Assembly (NCBI GenBank): GCA_027451745.1
Contig: DAIDIP010000017.1
Span: 21,883-85,882 of the forward strand
Length of the DNA stretch: 64,000 bases
DNA from: Candidatus Melainabacteria bacterium
GTDB lineage: Bacteria; Cyanobacteriota; Vampirovibrionia; Obscuribacterales; Obscuribacteraceae
Direction: 5' to 3'
In this document: piece by piece, positions 57,273 to 64,000 of the stretch
Layout of the letters: each line of letters opens with the position of its first letter
How positions within the stretch are numbered: the stretch's first letter is position 1
Notes under the pieces: generated by a model
The model's input: the letters and a program-made list of their open reading frames with translations, nothing else
Databases searched by the model: none
Told to the model about the DNA's origin: nothing
Program-made: the position numbers and the translations under genes

Positions 57273-59101
57273 TTGAGCTGTTTGCTGGGGTCAATAAATA
57301 TTCCAGCTTTGTAGCCGTCAGTGAGTGTATCTACTGAAATCATTCCCATGTCATGCAAAAGTTGTGCTTGAGCGATATTTGAATTTGCAATTGCTTGTGC
57401 TTGATTGGTAAGAGCACTTACATAATCACGCTGGGCTTGAATTTCTTCTACTCCAGTACCAACACCTTCTTTCAATCGCACTCTTGATAGTCTCCATGCT
57501 TCTCTTGAAGAAGAAACCGCATAGGCAGCGCTATCTATAACAGCCCTAGCATTTAACATCGCCAAATAGTCTCCTCGCACTGTTCGTAAAACTAAACCTA
57601 CTTCTTGATTGGCTTGCATAAGAGCTTCTCTTGCTAATGTTCTTGCTGTATAAATATTAGCTGCGCTGCCAAGTAACATATTGGGTAAACTCCAACTTAA
57701 AGAAAAACCAGCCTGAAAGCTTCTAAATACGCCAGGGAATATACCGGCTGGAGCCTGTAAACTGCCATTCGTATTTGGACTAGTACCTGGTCCGGCGCCA
57801 CCGCCAAATATTGAAGGCGCAACAGCTCCTGAGCTAACAAGAGATCCTGATTGCACTGTGGCAATGGGATCACCTCCTGAAGCAGCTGGCATTGCTGAAG
57901 GTCCTGTATTCGCTCCTTGTGTGGATGTGGAACCACCTGTGGGGCTAAAACTGTATTGTTGTCCCAAAGCATTGTTGGTTACTCGCCCAGCAAAAGTCGA
58001 GTTTAAAAACGATGTAATAGTAGAAGTAGCAATACCGCCAACATCTGATGCATTTACGGGCGGAGTGACTTGAGTATCGTTCTGTTGATAAAGTGTGAAA
58101 AAAGAAACTTGTGGATAAAAGGCTGAAGCTGCTATTTGGATATTACGTCGAGCAGTAAGCCAGAACATTTCGTATTGATGCAACGAAGGATTGAATTTCA
58201 AAGCATCTTTTATAAGCGTGCTTACATTTACATCGTCATGAAAAAGCGGCGCTTCGCTAATAGTTTCTTCTACAGGAACAAGATTGACAGACATAGGGAA
58301 ATTCATCGATAGATTTAAAGCTAATGCCGCTCTGCGCACCGCAACTTGTTGTTGCAATAGCAATTGCTTATCAGAAGCTAGTAAAGTTTCTGATTGCAAC
58401 ACCGCAAAATTAGTACCTGTCCCAGACTTTAACTGTACTTGCGTTACTTTTAATAATTCATGATCTACTTCAACTGTCTTTGCCGCTATTTGTAGCAAAA
58501 CACGATTCACTAAAAGATTAGTGTATTTTTGATATACATCTAAAAATACATCGCTTAAAGTTGCTTTGTAAGCATACAGCCAGCCCTTTTCTCTATAACG
58601 CTGAGCTAATATGGGATAAACAATGCCACCACCTTGAAAAACAGGATAAGTAACACCAGCTATAAATGTTCTGCCAATTGAGGTGGTGCCTTTATTAAAA
58701 ACATTAGCTCTAGAAAGGGTATATGAAGTAGAAAATGTCGGTAAGGCGGTAGCTATATTCGATAAAGTTAACCAGTGCTGATAATTCAAACTTTCTCTGG
58801 AAATCTTTAATGGCAGACCATGTTTTAAAACATAACTTAGCGCCTCTGGCAAAGTTATAGATTGATCGTAACTAGGCTCTGCTGCAATATCACTAGCAGA
58901 AGCGGTTTTTACAATTGTGCTCAAATATAGTGGTTTTAAATCGAGCGTTTTATTAGCAGTATGATTTAGGGTTATTTCTGGAAGATGAGGTGTTTCACTA
59001 TCGGCGTAAACTTTGCTACTAAATATGGAGCTGCAAATAAATGCAGAGCTTAAGAAACAAGCTAAATAACGCGATTTTACTCTGTTTCGCTTCCAAAACA
59101 T
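57269..59101 (-). CDS. TolC-type outer membrane channel/efflux protein (paralog 2)
   Basis: A 610-residue exported protein. A signal peptide (YLACFLSSAFICSSIFSSKVYA) precedes the outer-membrane efflux repeats: YDQSITLPEALSYVLKHGLPLKISRE at the start and ARVIDSAAYAV..SREAWRLSRVRLKEGVGTGVEEIQAQRDYVSALTNQAQAIANSNIAQAQLLHDMG near the end, typical of TolC helical barrels. It has an unusual Gly/Ser/Pro-rich insert of about 90 residues in the middle. The frame starts with ATG 59101, two bases after the stop of paralog 1, so translation is coupled. No pump or adaptor gene nearby. Confidence 0.88.
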   Translation of the reverse strand: MFWKRNRVKSRYLACFLSSAFICSSIFSSKVYADSETPHLPEITLNHTANKTLDLKPLYLSTIVKTASASDIAAEPSYDQSITLPEALSYVLKHGLPLKISRESLNYQHWLTLSNIATALPTFSTSYTLSRANVFNKGTTSIGRTFIAGVTYPVFQGGGIVYPILAQRYREKGWLYAYKATLSDVFLDVYQKYTNLLVNRVLLQIAAKTVEVDHELLKVTQVQLKSGTGTNFAVLQSETLLASDKQLLLQQQVAVRRAALALNLSMNFPMSVNLVPVEETISEAPLFHDDVNVSTLIKDALKFNPSLHQYEMFWLTARRNIQIAASAFYPQVSFFTLYQQNDTQVTPPVNASDVGGIATSTITSFLNSTFAGRVTNNALGQQYSFSPTGGSTSTQGANTGPSAMPAASGGDPIATVQSGSLVSSGAVAPSIFGGGAGPGTSPNTNGSLQAPAGIFPGVFRSFQAGFSLSWSLPNMLLGSAANIYTARTLAREALMQANQEVGLVLRTVRGDYLAMLNARAVIDSAAYAVSSSREAWRLSRVRLKEGVGTGVEEIQAQRDYVSALTNQAQAIANSNIAQAQLLHDMGMISVDTLTDGYKAGIFIDPSKQLN

Positions 59102-59102
59102 T

Positions 59103-60713
59103 TCAGTGGGCACCGCCTTGGTATCCGTGCAGTAACGTTTCAAAAGAAATAACCCCTGTATCATGAAGCAGTTGCGCTTGGGCTAAATTTGAGCCAACAA
59201 TTGCTTGTGCTTGCGATGTTAAAGCATTTATATAATCACGCTGTGCTTGAATAAGCTCCAAATTTGTACCAACGCCCTGGCGCAAACGTAATTCTGCTAA
59301 ACGTAATTCTTCAGTAGAAGAATCTACAGCTGTGGCCGCATTATCAATTTGCTCTCTTGCTACTCGCCAGCCTAAGTAACTTGAACGTACTTGTTGAAAT
59401 ATCATTTGTAATTCTTGATTGGCTTGAATTCCTGATTGACGAGCCAGTGATTGAGCGGCAGCAATATTAGCCACGCTAGTTAACCCCATACCATTTAAAT
59501 TCCATACCAATGCCATGCCTTCTTGATTGGTTTTAAACAAGCCACCGAAGACCCCAGCCCCAGCTGTACCACCACCAGCAGAAACTGTTAGTGGTGAAGT
59601 AACAGTATTGGTGTACGAATATTGCGTATAAAATGCCACTGTAGGATAAAGAGGTGCAGCAGCAACCTGGACGTTCCGCCCGGCAGCAAAGCGAAATAAT
59701 TCATATTCACGCAAATCAGGACGCTGCTTTAATGATAAATTTACTAATTCGTTAACTGTGGCATGGGCGCGAAATAAAGATTGTTCAGTAATTGTTTCTT
59801 CTGCTGGTACTAGATTTACGGCCATCGGATAATTCAAAGAAAAATTCAAAGCAAGGGCAGATTGCCTTACCATTACTTGCTGTTGTAAAAGTGCTTGTCT
59901 ATCATTTGCTAATTGTGTCTCAGATTGCATTACGGCAAAACGTGTACCAGTGCCAGCTTTTTCCAATTGCTGATTTACTTTGAGTTGTTCTTGAGAAACT
60001 TCAACGGACTTAGCTCTGATTTGTAATAACACTCGATTTAACAACAAATTATTGTATTTTTGATAAATATCGAGCATGGCGTCATTAATTGAAGCTTGAT
60101 ACGCTTTGTTCCAACCTTTTTCTCTGGCATATTGTCCCAAAATTGAATAAACAACGCTCCCGCCTTGAAAAACAGGATAAGTAACACGCGGCAAAAACAC
60201 ATGAGCTAAAGAAGATACTTTTTCATTTAAAATTCGAGTATGCGTTATGTTGTAAGACATCGAAAAGTTTGGGACTAAATTTGCCAATTGGCTATAAAGT
60301 ACATAACGCTGATAATTTCTATTTTCTCTTGAAATTTTTATAGGAAGATTATTTTCGATAGCATAATTGAGTGCTTCCTCCAGAGTGATTGGCTGATCAT
60401 ATTGCACTTCAATACGTATTGGCTGAAACGAATAAAGATGCATAGCTGAATGCAAACGCAGTTTTTCTACATTTAGACTTTTATTTATGTCATGCTTGGC
60501 ATCAGAAACAGGTAAATCAACATTGTCATTTTCTGTAGTAAGAATCGGAGTGGGCGAAATATTTGCAGTTAAAGGATTTGCAGGAACCTCACGTGCCAAA
60601 GATTGTGGAACAGCAAGTAGCCAGCAAAAAAGCGTGCACATAACAAACATTTCCTTCAATAATTGAAAGAAAGGTCGACGAAGGCAGCATTCTTTGCGCG
60701 GCCGCTTTTTCAC
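59103..60713 (-). CDS. TolC-type outer membrane channel/efflux protein (paralog 1)
   Basis: A 536-residue TolC-like protein with a signal peptide (MCTLFCWLLAVPQSLA within the first 45 residues). It shares with paralog 2 the blocks YDQPITLEEALNYAIENNLPIKISRE, TRVTYPVFQGGSVVY-type segment and LRLRQGVGTNLELIQAQRDYINALTSQAQAIVGSNLAQAQLLHDTG. The two are a tandem duplication in one operon. TolC proteins form trimeric outer-membrane ducts for efflux or type I secretion. Start is GTG at 60713 or an ATG about 20 codons later. Confidence 0.88.
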   Translation of the reverse strand: MKKRPRKECCLRRPFFQLLKEMFVMCTLFCWLLAVPQSLAREVPANPLTANISPTPILTTENDNVDLPVSDAKHDINKSLNVEKLRLHSAMHLYSFQPIRIEVQYDQPITLEEALNYAIENNLPIKISRENRNYQRYVLYSQLANLVPNFSMSYNITHTRILNEKVSSLAHVFLPRVTYPVFQGGSVVYSILGQYAREKGWNKAYQASINDAMLDIYQKYNNLLLNRVLLQIRAKSVEVSQEQLKVNQQLEKAGTGTRFAVMQSETQLANDRQALLQQQVMVRQSALALNFSLNYPMAVNLVPAEETITEQSLFRAHATVNELVNLSLKQRPDLREYELFRFAAGRNVQVAAAPLYPTVAFYTQYSYTNTVTSPLTVSAGGGTAGAGVFGGLFKTNQEGMALVWNLNGMGLTSVANIAAAQSLARQSGIQANQELQMIFQQVRSSYLGWRVAREQIDNAATAVDSSTEELRLAELRLRQGVGTNLELIQAQRDYINALTSQAQAIVGSNLAQAQLLHDTGVISFETLLHGYQGGAH

Positions 60714-60802
60714 TTGGGATGCCTCTTTGAACCAGCAATAATGCCGGAGGTCAATTCGAAATTACACGAAGAATCTTAGTTTAACACTGACAGCAATTGC
60801 TT

Positions 60803-61372
60803 TCATTTAAAGAGACTTTGAATATATTTGAAATCATTAGCACTAGAAGTCTCCAAAAGCTCGAATGTAGCCATTTCTGTGCTGCTAATGATTGCACCGC
60901 TATCTAGCATTTTCTTAATGCCAATTTTTTTATTTACATTTTTTCTACTAGAAATTGCATCGGCAATGATATGAGTTTGATAACCTCGAGCTAGTAAGTC
61001 ATGTACAGTTTGATTCATACAGACATGACTCTCAATACCAGTTGCCAATATTTGCGGGCGTCTCAATTCTTCTAGATGCTTTACAAAACTTTCCGCTTGA
61101 CAGCAGCTAAAGGCAGTCTTAGCGAAGGTTTTGTGATTCTCCAAAACAAGCAAAAATTCTTTTATCGTTGGACCGAGGCCTTCAGGGTATTGTTCGCTTA
61201 AAATGACAGGTAGCCCAAGTCTATTGGCTACCTTTATCAGAATGACAATATTCTTTGTCATTAGTTCGAAGTTTTCGATATGCTCTCGAAATCTTTCCTG
61301 TACATCAACTATGAGCAAACAAGCCTTTTGTTGTTCTAAAAGATTTGGGTGACGCATATTGCTTAGAGACAT
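60803..61372 (-). CDS. Isochorismatase-family cysteine hydrolase
   Basis: A 189-residue hydrolase with the family triad: D23 in LLIVDVQERF, a lysine in the AKTAFSCC segment, and the nucleophile cysteine in TGIESHVCMNQTVHDLL. This small form resembles the YcaC group. Substrate unknown; family members hydrolyse amides or vinyl ethers. It is divergent from a radical SAM gene; the published-looking long frame of that gene would overlap it, but the likely starts do not. Confidence 0.85.
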   Translation of the reverse strand: MSLSNMRHPNLLEQQKACLLIVDVQERFREHIENFELMTKNIVILIKVANRLGLPVILSEQYPEGLGPTIKEFLLVLENHKTFAKTAFSCCQAESFVKHLEELRRPQILATGIESHVCMNQTVHDLLARGYQTHIIADAISSRKNVNKKIGIKKMLDSGAIISSTEMATFELLETSSANDFKYIQSLFK

Positions 61373-61410
61373 TCGAATACCTTATTAATAAGAAAAGGGG
61401 AGATCATCAG

Positions 61411-62673
61411 TTGCCGCCAATTTTAGCTAACTATTATCTGACCTACAAATGCAATTCACGTTGCACTTATTGTGACATACCTACTAAACCAGAAAATATT
61501 CCAATAAGAGAAACAAAGCCTGAACTCATTATTGAAAATCTTGCTGCTTTAAAACGTCTAGGTGTGAAAGTAATAGATTTTACTGGCGGTGAACCTTTAA
61601 TTTATCCCCATTTGCCTAAAGTTATGCGAGCAGCAAAAGAAATGGGCTTCTTTACTAGTTTAGCCAATACTGGAATTCTGTATCCCCGCATGGCTAAAGA
61701 ATTGCGTGGACTTGTTGACGATCTTAAGTTCTCTCTTTCGACTACAGATCCCGAATTCTATAATAAAGAACGCGGTATTGATGGTTATCATCGAGCAGTT
61801 GAGGGCATCAAATTAGCTCTTAGTTTAGGGGAGCGTCCATCTATTGTTACCACTGCAACCCCAGAATCCATTGGCGAAGCCGAAAAAGTAATAAAGCTCG
61901 CTCAAGAATTAGGTGTGGTTGTATTACTAGGACCTGTATTTGATTTTTGTGGCAATGAACTCTTGCACAATGAAGGACTAGAGAAATTCAAGCATTTAGC
62001 CGCAATGGATAATGTTTGTGTAAACTGGGCCTTTGTAGAATTCTATAAAAAAGGCGGTAATCAAATTGATAAACCGCGATGCCGCGCCATATCTTCTACT
62101 ATTGTTGTCTCTCCAGATGACCATATGCTTTTACCTTGTTATCACATGCATGATGAAAGGATTCCTATCAAGCATGAAAATGGCCGATCTAATTTAGACG
62201 AAATGTGGCACAGCGGACATGTACAAACAAGACGCAAGGAGGAAGGCGCTTGGAAGTTTTGCCAAGGTTGCACTATTTGGTGTTATTTTGAAACTTCATT
62301 CCTATGGCCCCCTGATCGCTATTTCTTCCTCAATGTGAAAAGCAAATTGCGTTGGGGTAAAGAGAAGCTTAAACAGCGCTTCAAAATTGGCTATCCTATA
62401 AAACGCCGTCTTCCAGGAGCTTCAGACAAACCTTTAAAAGAAGTTGCAGCTAATCCAATGACGGGTACACCAGTTCCTGAATTGGCAGTTAAATCTTGTG
62501 GCTCTTTTTCAGCTGATCCAGAACTTGTGCCGGTTCAAATTACTCGCTCCTTAGAATCTGTAAATTCTCAGGAAATGTCATTTGCGGTCACCACTCTTTC
62601 AGCAAGTGAAAATACCTTAGCTTCGGCAGGCGCTGCTTCAGAAGTCAAAAATGATGCAGTATTAACCAAGTAA
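61411..62673 (+). CDS. Radical SAM protein with SPASM-like C-terminus
   Basis: A 420-residue radical SAM enzyme. C14, C18 and C21 (YKCNSRCTYCD) bind the 4Fe-4S cluster, and VIDFTGGEPLIYPHLPKVM is the following GGE motif. A second cysteine cluster (CRAI, CYHMH, CQGCTIWCYF) in the C-terminal half resembles a SPASM/twitch domain. The last 75 residues are a polar tail. TTG at 61411 has GGGGAG eight bases ahead and begins LPPILANYYLTYKC. The frame is open to 61345, but that start would overlap the isochorismatase gene. Substrate unknown. Confidence 0.82.
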   Translation: MPPILANYYLTYKCNSRCTYCDIPTKPENIPIRETKPELIIENLAALKRLGVKVIDFTGGEPLIYPHLPKVMRAAKEMGFFTSLANTGILYPRMAKELRGLVDDLKFSLSTTDPEFYNKERGIDGYHRAVEGIKLALSLGERPSIVTTATPESIGEAEKVIKLAQELGVVVLLGPVFDFCGNELLHNEGLEKFKHLAAMDNVCVNWAFVEFYKKGGNQIDKPRCRAISSTIVVSPDDHMLLPCYHMHDERIPIKHENGRSNLDEMWHSGHVQTRRKEEGAWKFCQGCTIWCYFETSFLWPPDRYFFLNVKSKLRWGKEKLKQRFKIGYPIKRRLPGASDKPLKEVAANPMTGTPVPELAVKSCGSFSADPELVPVQITRSLESVNSQEMSFAVTTLSASENTLASAGAASEVKNDAVLTK

Positions 62674-62745
62674 AATGCTACATAAACATTTGCTATAGAA
62701 TTACTGAATATGGAATAATTACAGGTATAGTTAAAGTCTAATTAA

Positions 62746-62821
62746 GGGGCGTTAGCGCAGTTGGTAGCGCGCTTCAATGGCATTGAAGAGGTCACGAGTT
62801 CGAATCTCGTACGCTCCACCA
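62746..62821 (+). tRNA. tRNA-Ala (GGC)
   Basis: A 76-base gene including an encoded CCA end. The acceptor stem GGGGCGT pairs with ACGCTCC and contains the G3-U70 pair that identifies alanine tRNAs. The anticodon arm is CTTCA-ATGGCAT-TGAAG, so the anticodon is GGC. The T arm is ACGAG-TTCGAAT-CTCGT. Confidence 0.96.
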
Positions 62822-62903
62822 ATTATGGTGTGTCCGGCCGCTCAATGGAATCCGGATAATTATAGTTATATTGGTTAGGTTTGGGAACAATCATAGCTAT
62901 CAG

Positions 62904-63404
62904 CTAAAGATGAAGTTCATAGAACATATTTTCATCGTGTATCCCATCAGTCCAGACCTTATTTACTGTATGCGTAAATAAAAAACCGTGCTTTTGGGCC
63001 GCTCTTTTTGAACGTAAGTTTGAGGCACGATGAGAAACGACAATTCTTTCAATGGTCGGGTGCTTCTTAGCCCATGCTATTCGCTCTCGATACATTATTT
63101 TAGATAATCCTTTTCCCCTAGCATGTGGCTCTAGCCAGGAGCCCCATAAAATTGCTGTTTTCTTTGTGGGATCGTCCCTATCCACATTGATGCCTGTCAT
63201 ACCCAGGGGTGTTGTATTCTCATAAAGTATAAATATGGCCGCATCCTCAGATTGAAGCCAGTTTTTCCACTCGGACTCAGTCATAGTGGATTCTTTCTGA
63301 TAATTTGAGCCGAAGACAGCTGGGTCTGATTGAAGCGCCTTGAGTCGCAATGCTCGCAACTCCTGCCAATCATTTTCGTTTAATCGCTTAATTAGTGTGA
63401 TCAT
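62904..63404 (-). CDS. GNAT family N-acetyltransferase
   Basis: A 166-residue GNAT enzyme: ITLIKRLNENDWQELRALRLKALQSDP at the start, WLEPHARGKGLSKIMYRERIAWA with the acetyl-CoA loop R-G-K-G and SKRAAQKHGFLFTHTV near the end. Substrate unknown. It lies just downstream of tRNA-Ala on the opposite strand, in the accessory-looking right edge. Confidence 0.85.
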   Translation of the reverse strand: MITLIKRLNENDWQELRALRLKALQSDPAVFGSNYQKESTMTESEWKNWLQSEDAAIFILYENTTPLGMTGINVDRDDPTKKTAILWGSWLEPHARGKGLSKIMYRERIAWAKKHPTIERIVVSHRASNLRSKRAAQKHGFLFTHTVNKVWTDGIHDENMFYELHL

Positions 63405-63456
63405 CTTTGGTCCGAGATAAGTTAACCAAGTAATTGAGGACGCCTCACTCTAGGCA

Positions 63457-63720
63457 TTAGCCATCATATAACAAATCAACGCTCTTTCCATAAATTTGAT
63501 CTACGTTTTCGCAATAGTCCAAACTTGTCGCTAAGCGATAATCGTCGTCTGACAGACATTCTGTGACACGATGAGCCACTTTCGAAGCGTGTAAAAGATA
63601 AGCTGTTATTAGAGTATGAGTTTGAATTTTTCCACTTCTTTGCGCGCGACTTATAATGTCGTTGAAGTTTTTTGGGTCAATGCATTTTGACATGTCATAG
63701 TCAGAGATTACCCCCCCCAA
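63457..63720 (-). pseudogene. C-terminal part of a probably frameshifted gene, unknown function
   Basis: An 87-residue frame from TTG at 63720, but the protein-like sequence continues upstream without a start (THGWHLDDSNFALVILLQ) until a TAG near 63795, where it meets the frame of the partial gene at the right edge. Both read as parts of one protein, so a single-base frameshift is likely. A run of eight G (minus strand, 63711-63718) lies at the TTG and is prone to slippage. No family recognised. Confidence 0.5.
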
Positions 63721-63784
63721 TTTAGCAGCTTGTAGAAGTATGACTAAAGCAAAATTGGAATCGTCTAAATGCCAACCGTGGGTT

Positions 63785-64000
63785 TTAAGTAAGTAAATCT
63801 AGCTTTGATATTACTTCTTTAAGGGCATTAAAAGTTATGTCATTGAAAAATTTAGATAGATGGAGATAACTATCACTTTTAAATTTATCCTGTCCATACA
63901 AAATGTATGGATCATAATTTAAATAGTTCGCCCTGCAAAACGGGTGGAAATTAATTGAATAAATGATGGGCCAGAGAGATCTTTTTATAGGAAAATTTTG
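63785..64000 (-). CDS. Partial protein entering from the right edge, unknown function
   Basis: A minus-strand frame open from base 64000 to TAA at 63785-63787 (71 residues). It reads as a real protein, with an aromatic, Cys/His-containing stretch (SINFHPFCRANYLNYDPY) and a helical end (FFNDITFNALKEVISKLDLL). Its last codons lead in another frame directly into the 87-residue frame, which suggests one gene broken by a frameshift. Family unknown. Confidence 0.5.
   Translation of the reverse strand, partial: QNFPIKRSLWPIIYSINFHPFCRANYLNYDPYILYGQDKFKSDSYLHLSKFFNDITFNALKEVISKLDLLT

Noticed and set aside
57697..57972. 91-residue Gln/Leu-rich frame in the TolC paralog 2 gene
   Set aside because: It is the same-strand shadow of the Gly/Ser-rich insert in another frame.
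61345..61410. Upstream start of the radical SAM gene
   Set aside because: It would overlap the divergent isochorismatase gene; TTG at 61411 has a good GGGGAG site and starts next to the conserved domain.

Overview
This window looks like a moderately AT-rich (roughly 60% A+T by eye) bacterial chromosome. It is densely packed with core genes and holds no prophage, CRISPR array or intact insertion sequence. The cell envelope is diderm: there are two TolC-type outer-membrane channel proteins and two family 9 (heptosyltransferase-like) glycosyltransferases. A cell-wall set is also present (MraY, NagZ, an LCP protein, a SpoIID-like protein). Many proteins carry TPR repeats, TTG starts are common, and a small UPF0136/TMEM14-type membrane protein is present. 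This mix would fit a non-photosynthetic lineage related to Cyanobacteria (Melainabacteria/Vampirovibrionia type), but no rRNA or other decisive marker is in the window, so that placement is inference.

Layout. 1-4.6 kb: the tail of a DUF2225-like protein, then a type IV secretion-like block (small two-helix membrane protein, VirB4-type ATPase, two small single-pass membrane proteins). 4.6-7.3 kb: riboflavin operon ribE-ribBA-ribH behind a good sigma70-like promoter. 7.2-9.3 kb, minus strand: a Rossmann-fold protein and an RDD membrane protein that seems to use an ATT start. 9.5-16.4 kb: thiolase, ligA, TPR protein, zinc-ribbon MscL and unknown envelope proteins. 16.3-22.4 kb, minus strand: a tight operon with a PaaA-like diiron oxygenase, PaaK, an EthD-type protein, three crotonase-fold enzymes and NagZ. 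22.5-31.4 kb: aminotransferase, purple-acid-phosphatase-like enzyme, tRNA-Phe, a tandem intergenic repeat, DedA, and a sugar aminotransferase/acyltransferase pair. 31.7-45.3 kb: glycosyltransferases, ndk, pcrA, mraY, TPR protein, a histidine kinase/HD-GYP pair and an LCP protein. 45.5-55.5 kb: pilin-like protein, SpoIID-like protein with a frame break, rlmN, secA, tsaB-rimI-bioY. 55.4-62.7 kb: matrixin-like protease, tandem TolC paralogs, isochorismatase-family hydrolase, radical SAM protein. 62.7-64 kb: tRNA-Ala followed by accessory-looking genes, including one that appears frameshifted.

The most interesting signals are three. (1) A dispersed GC-richer repeat is present as a tandem array between tRNA-Phe and the next gene, and a diverged copy lies in frame inside a glycosyltransferase gene, much like the protein-coding palindromic elements of Rickettsia. 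(2) An aromatic acyl-CoA operon has a lone PaaA-type oxygenase subunit without PaaB, PaaC or PaaE, and an EthD-like protein in the same transcription unit. (3) Several non-standard reading arrangements occur: an ATT start with an ideal Shine-Dalgarno, a membrane-protein/SpoIID frame switch, and a broken gene with a G8 tract at the right edge.
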